This document shows, piece after piece, positions 5,398-7,890 of a stretch of 7,890 nucleotides of DNA. A program made the translations under genes and the position numbers. Below the pieces are notes generated by a model that worked only from the letters and a program-made list of their open reading frames with translations, ran no database searches and was not told the DNA's origin. This stretch comes from Selenomonadaceae bacterium. GTDB taxonomy: Bacteria > Bacillota > Negativicutes > Selenomonadales > Selenomonadaceae. The DNA lies in assembly GCA_017453765.1 (NCBI GenBank), contig JAFTEG010000196.1, forward strand, positions 1-7,890, written 5' to 3'. Each line of letters begins with the position of its first letter. The first letter of the stretch is position 1.

Positions 5398-6030
5398 ATG
5401 ATTCTTCAAGTTGAAGTGGAGGAAAGATTTGCCGACGTCAACGCGTACTTTTACATTGACGACAAAACTAATCACGGCTTTTTAATAGATCCCGGCGCGG
5501 AACCTGAAAAACTTCTGCACATAATCGCCGAAAAAAATTTTACCATTGAAAAAATCCTTCTGACGCACGGACATTTTGACCATCTCGGCGCGGTTAATGC
5601 CATTCGCGCAAAAATTGACCTTAACGTTGTAATGCACAAAGACGGCAGAATTTACGCTGAAAATGCCGATTGGAATTTTTCTTCGCACTACGGCAGTAAT
5701 ATCACGCTTGACACTGTGACGTACCTTGATGACGGCGCGGAAATTGATTTAAGTGTTAATCCCGACTTCAAGGTAAAGTTAATTTCGGTGGCGGGACATA
5801 CGGCGGACGGCGCGATTTACTACGCTGAAAAAGACGGCGTTGCCTTTGTAGGCGATTCAATTTTTTTAGGCAGTTACGGTCGCACGGATTTGCCCGGCGG
5901 CGACGAAAAGGCGCTGTTTAAAAATATCAAGACAAAAATTTTTGCACTGCCGGACGATACAGTTTTACTTTCCGGTCACACGCCGCCTACTACCGTTGCC
6001 GCAGAAAAGACGCGCAGTTGGTTTAAGTAA
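5398..6030 (+). CDS. Metallo-beta-lactamase-fold hydrolase, glyoxalase II-like
   Basis: A cytoplasmic metal-dependent hydrolase of the GloB-like (YcbL/YqgX) group, likely acting on a thioester such as an S-acyl-thiol conjugate; the substrate is not proven. The 210-aa length matches the short GloB-like enzymes that lack the C-terminal glutathione-binding domain of classical glyoxalase II. All expected metal ligands are visible: THGHFDH (His57, His59, Asp61, His62), VAGHT (His134), VGDSIF (Asp153) and LSGHTPPT (His194). GRTDLPGGD (161-169) is typical of this group. The start ATG 5398 has AAAGG (5383-5387) upstream, at a longish 10-nt spacing. It follows the hydrolase gene after about 96 bp dominated by repeats, and no convincing promoter was seen between them. 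Confidence 0.93.
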   Translation: MILQVEVEERFADVNAYFYIDDKTNHGFLIDPGAEPEKLLHIIAEKNFTIEKILLTHGHFDHLGAVNAIRAKIDLNVVMHKDGRIYAENADWNFSSHYGSNITLDTVTYLDDGAEIDLSVNPDFKVKLISVAGHTADGAIYYAEKDGVAFVGDSIFLGSYGRTDLPGGDEKALFKNIKTKIFALPDDTVLLSGHTPPTTVAAEKTRSWFK

Positions 6031-6032
6031 CT

Positions 6033-6075
6033 CTCTTGCCTTAGGTGACGCTCTTGCTTTAAGTGACGCTGTTGC
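6033..6075. repeat. 18-bp tandem repeat after the MBL-fold gene
   Basis: Two full 18-bp units (6033-6050 and 6051-6068, two mismatches) and a partial third (from 6069, CTGTTGCC) begin 2 bp after the TAA stop at 6028-6030. A palindrome CTTAATTAAG (6076-6085) follows. The rest of the gap up to 6168 shows nothing recognisable; no convincing promoter was found for the paralog cluster. Confidence 0.8.
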
Positions 6076-6168
6076 CTTAATTAAGTTCGCGCAGGATTTT
6101 TAACCTTCCCGTTGAATTTTCCGAAAATAAATTGAAAGTTTGAATTTACAGTATTTGAGGTTTAATTT

Positions 6169-6253
6169 TACGGCGGGAGGGATTTTTTATGCGAAAAATT
6201 TTCACGGCGCTGACTTTTGCACTTTGCATAATTTTTACGGCTACGGCATTTGC
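6169..6253 (+). repeat. Direct repeat copy 1: ribosome site plus signal peptide
   Basis: 85 bp that recurs at 6711-6795 with only three mismatches, all in codon 2. It spans the GGAGGG ribosome site, start codon and the whole signal-peptide coding region of paralog 1. Confidence 0.9.
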
Positions 6254-6656
6254 GGAAGATGTTGTCAAAGTGGCGACGGACGACAGCGACAATGTATGGT
6301 ACTTGGATTCATCGGATGTAGTTATTGAAAAAAATTCAGGCGGCGAATTAATTTTCCGCGCGTACTTTGTTACGGTTTTGAGCGACGCGGGTAAAGCCGA
6401 GCTCATAAATTTTTATCGTACGCATGGTGAAAATTTGCCCGATCTTGATAAGGCAGCTTTTTTCATTGAAACAGTACATTTCAGAGAGAGCGGCGGCAAG
6501 ATTTATTCATCCACAACGGACATGATTTTCTATGATAAAAATAAAAAAGTGCTTGAAGAGCTCGGCTATATGGACAGTGAGATTGAATGGCAACCTGTTG
6601 ATGCCAAAACTATAGGCGAAATAATGTATCAAACTGCGCGCAAATATGCGAAATAG
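6189..6656 (+). CDS. Secreted small protein, paralog 1 (surface-adhesin E-like?)
   Basis: Not recognised with certainty. The 155-aa product begins with a Sec signal peptide (MRKIFTALTF..., h-region 6-18, AFA cleavage site after residue 22). Cys13 lies inside the h-region after Leu and does not form a lipobox. The mature part is acidic and probably beta-rich: WYLDSSDVVIEK (37-48), GGELIFRAYFV (51-61), ESGGKIY (100-106), TDMIFYDKNKKV (110-121), EWQPVDAKTIGEIMY (133-147). The order (aromatic YxD segment, central beta strands, tyDxnkkv, W-x-P-v-x-x-x-T near the end) recalls the surface-adhesin protein E family; that is inference. The mature form lacks cysteine. A perfect GGAGGG ribosome site sits 7 nt before ATG 6189. 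It is first of three tandem paralogs, probably one operon. Confidence 0.8.
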   Translation: MRKIFTALTFALCIIFTATAFAEDVVKVATDDSDNVWYLDSSDVVIEKNSGGELIFRAYFVTVLSDAGKAELINFYRTHGENLPDLDKAAFFIETVHFRESGGKIYSSTTDMIFYDKNKKVLEELGYMDSEIEWQPVDAKTIGEIMYQTARKYAK

Positions 6657-6698
6657 TTGTTAGTTGTTAGTTAATAGTAGGTAGTAGCCGGTAGCCGG
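6654..6698. repeat. Heptamer-type array starting at the paralog 1 stop codon
   Basis: TAGTTGT, TAGTTGT, TAGTTAA, TAGTAGG, TAGTAGC-CGG, TAGCCGG. The first three bases are the TAG stop of paralog 1. The array fills over half of the 74-bp gap to paralog 2. Confidence 0.8.
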
Positions 6699-6710
6699 TG
6701 CGTGTTAATT

Positions 6711-6795
6711 TACGGCGGGAGGGATTTTTTATGTACAAAATTTTCACGGCGCTGACTTTTGCACTTTGCATAATTTTTACGGCTACGGCATTTGC
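6711..6795 (+). repeat. Direct repeat copy 2: ribosome site plus signal peptide
   Basis: Second copy of the 6169-6253 block (82 of 85 bases identical), covering the leader, ribosome site and signal peptide of paralog 2. Paralog 3 has only a looser version of the same block. Confidence 0.9.
6718..6723 (+). promoter_or_regulatory. Ribosome binding site of paralog 2
   Basis: GGAGGG 7 nt before ATG 6731. It excludes the upstream in-frame GTG at 6698, whose extra residues would precede the signal peptide. Confidence 0.85.
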
Positions 6796-7201
6796 AGAGT
6801 CAAATTTTGTCGAAGTGGGAACGGACGAAGGCGGCAGTAAATATTTTATAGAAACGTCAAGAATAAAGGTACTCAAACGCGAAGGCGGCGAATTAATTTT
6901 CAGCGCGCACTTTGTTACGGTTTTGAGCGACGAAGAGCGAAAGGAAGTTATAAATTTTTACCGCACAAACGGCGCAGATTTAGCCGCGCTTGATTCATTG
7001 ACAAATTATTGCATGCAAGTGATTCAGTTCAAAGAGTCCGGCGGCACTCAATATCTCTGCGTCACGGATTTGTTTTTCTTTGATAAAAATAAAAAATTAA
7101 TTAAAGGTATCGGCTTTAAAGACGCGGAGCCTGAGTGGGAGCCTGTTACCGCAGGAACAATAACCGAAACATTGTATAATGCGGCTAAGCTTTACATTTA
7201 A
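6731..7201 (+). CDS. Secreted small protein, paralog 2 (surface-adhesin E-like?)
   Basis: Second, most divergent member of the trio, 156 aa from ATG 6731. The signal peptide is almost identical to paralog 1 (MYKIFTALTF..., cleavage after AFA at 22). The mature protein keeps the shared pattern: VEVGTDEGGSKYFIETSRI (27-45), GGELIFSAHFVTVLSD (52-67), FKESGG (100-105), TDLFFFDKNKKL (112-123), PEWEPVTAGTITETLYNAA (134-152). It alone has two mature cysteines, Cys94 and Cys110, which could form a disulfide after export. It ends in KLYI, whereas its siblings share ARKYAK. The VEVGTD...YFIETSRI start and EWEPVTAGTITETLY end give the best resemblance to the surface-adhesin E pattern. No function can be assigned from sequence alone. 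Confidence 0.8.
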   Translation: MYKIFTALTFALCIIFTATAFAESNFVEVGTDEGGSKYFIETSRIKVLKREGGELIFSAHFVTVLSDEERKEVINFYRTNGADLAALDSLTNYCMQVIQFKESGGTQYLCVTDLFFFDKNKKLIKGIGFKDAEPEWEPVTAGTITETLYNAAKLYI

Positions 7202-7248
7202 ATCGGCGCGTTGATATCACGTATTAATTTAGGCGGGAGGTAGGTTTT

Positions 7249-7725
7249 ATGAGAAAAATTTTTTCAATGCTGACACTTGCACTTTGCATAATTTTTTCGG
7301 CTACGGCATTTGCAGAAGAGGCTGAAGATGTTGTCGAACTTGGGCTGGATTCAGATGACAATGCATGGTACATGGACGCGACGGACGTAGTTATTGAAAA
7401 AAATTCAGGCGGCGAATTAATTTTCCGTGCAAACTTCGTAGAAATTTTTAGTGAAAAAACCAAAAACGAAATTGTAGATTTCTATCGTAAGAACGGCAAA
7501 GAGATAGCCGGTCTTGATTCGATGGCGATGTGCATTGAAACGGTACATTTCAGAGAGTTCGGCGGCAAGATTTATTTGGCTCCGACAGATATGCTTGTGT
7601 ACAATAAAAATAAAGAAGTTATTAACGATGTCAGCTATATTGACCGCGAAATTGAGTGGCAACCTGTTAGCGCAGGAACCATAGGCGAAATAATGTATCA
7701 GACAGCACGCAAATATGCGAAATAG
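7249..7725 (+). CDS. Secreted small protein, paralog 3 (surface-adhesin E-like?)
   Basis: Third member, 158 aa. It has a signal peptide (MRKIFSMLTL..., cleavage after AFA at 22) followed by a very acidic EEAEDVVELGLDSDD start to the mature chain. The core closely matches paralog 1: WYMDATDVVIEKNSGGELIF (40-59), AMCIETVHFRE (93-103), GGKIY (105-109), TDMLVYNKNKEV (113-124). The C-terminus EIEWQPV...TIGEIMYQTARKYAK is identical to paralog 1 apart from three residues at the dots. One mature cysteine (Cys95) aligns with Cys94 of paralog 2. The ribosome site GGGAGGT (7235-7241) is 7 nt before ATG 7249. It follows paralog 2 by 47 bp. Likely exported to the cell surface or periplasm; role unknown. 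Confidence 0.8.
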   Translation: MRKIFSMLTLALCIIFSATAFAEEAEDVVELGLDSDDNAWYMDATDVVIEKNSGGELIFRANFVEIFSEKTKNEIVDFYRKNGKEIAGLDSMAMCIETVHFREFGGKIYLAPTDMLVYNKNKEVINDVSYIDREIEWQPVSAGTIGEIMYQTARKYAK

Positions 7726-7749
7726 GGAAGAGTTAGTAGTGAATAGTTG

Positions 7750-7890
7750 TTAGGCGGTGTTGAATAAAGTCAACGCGATAAATTTAAAATTAGCGAGCGG
7801 CATTAACCAGCGTCGGTGCGTAACATTTACTTTACCGTAACGGTTAATCGCGGAAATAACGTATAAACTACCGAAATATAGAATGTGGAC
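7750..7890 (-). CDS. Possible 3' end of a convergent gene (partial, hypothetical)
   Basis: On the minus strand, one frame is open from the window edge for 46 codons to a TAA at 7750-7752. It encodes a tail reading FGSLYVISAINRYGKVNVTH... and ending FIALTLFNTA. It has no start in view and no recognised domain. An open stretch this long has roughly a one-in-ten chance of arising at random, so it is only a candidate. If real, it converges on paralog 3 with a 24-bp gap. Otherwise the last 165 bases hold nothing recognisable beyond weak TAG-type repeats at 7723-7757. Confidence 0.25.
   Translation of the reverse strand, partial: VHILYFGSLYVISAINRYGKVNVTHRRWLMPLANFKFIALTLFNTA

Noticed and set aside
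6086..6168. Promoter for the paralog cluster
   Set aside because: Several TTGAAA/TTGAAT hexamers occur, but none has a reasonable -10 at 16-18 bp, so none was called.
6225..6230. Possible lipobox at Cys13 of the paralogs
   Set aside because: The residue before Cys is Leu and the Cys sits mid-hydrophobic core; an AFA signal peptidase I site follows at residue 22.
6146..7463. Three similar minus-strand frames (6146-6406, 6667-6876, 7224-7463) sharing SANAVA.KIMQSA
   Set aside because: They are antisense images of the duplicated signal-peptide region of the three paralogs, so their similarity is inherited from the plus strand.

Overview
The window looks like a chromosomal segment of an anaerobic, diderm Firmicute, most likely a Negativicutes/Selenomonas-like bacterium. 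This is an inference from four things: strong AGGAGG-type ribosome sites, an AT-rich genome with GCG/GGC-rich codons, a TTG start behind a good ribosome site, and small Sec-exported paralogs. No marker gene here fixes the taxon.

Left half (1-3919): five genes all on the minus strand, read right to left. They are sufC (Fe-S assembly ATPase), a ctpA-type S41 peptidase, a ZnuB-type ABC metal permease, rfbC, and the 5' part of rfbB, which runs off the left edge. Gaps are 30-120 bp, so one long transcript is plausible. A good promoter (TTTGCA-N17-TATAAT) precedes sufC. rfbC and rfbB are consecutive functional partners in dTDP-L-rhamnose synthesis. SufC and the permease both lack their usual partner genes in view.

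Centre (3920-4386): a divergent regulatory region. It holds the sufC promoter with a 12-bp palindrome over its -35, an array of eight heptamers, and a near-consensus promoter (TTGACA-N17-TATACT) for tRNA-Pro(CGG). A terminator-like hairpin then sits directly in front of the next gene.

Right half (4387-7725), plus strand: a membrane-anchored alpha/beta hydrolase, a glyoxalase II-like metallo-beta-lactamase-fold hydrolase, and three tandem paralogs of about 155 aa. The paralogs carry Sec signal peptides and a fold pattern reminiscent of the surface-adhesin E type. The last 140 bases may carry the 3' end of a convergent minus-strand gene.

Two themes stand out. First, most intergenic gaps are filled with short tandem repeats: heptamers, a 9-10-mer, an 18-mer and a 25-bp duplication. 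These often start exactly at, or include, a stop codon. Second, the three secreted paralogs are mosaics: paralog 1 is nearly identical in DNA to paralog 2 over its ribosome site and signal peptide, but to paralog 3 over other blocks. This points to gene conversion or recent recombination.
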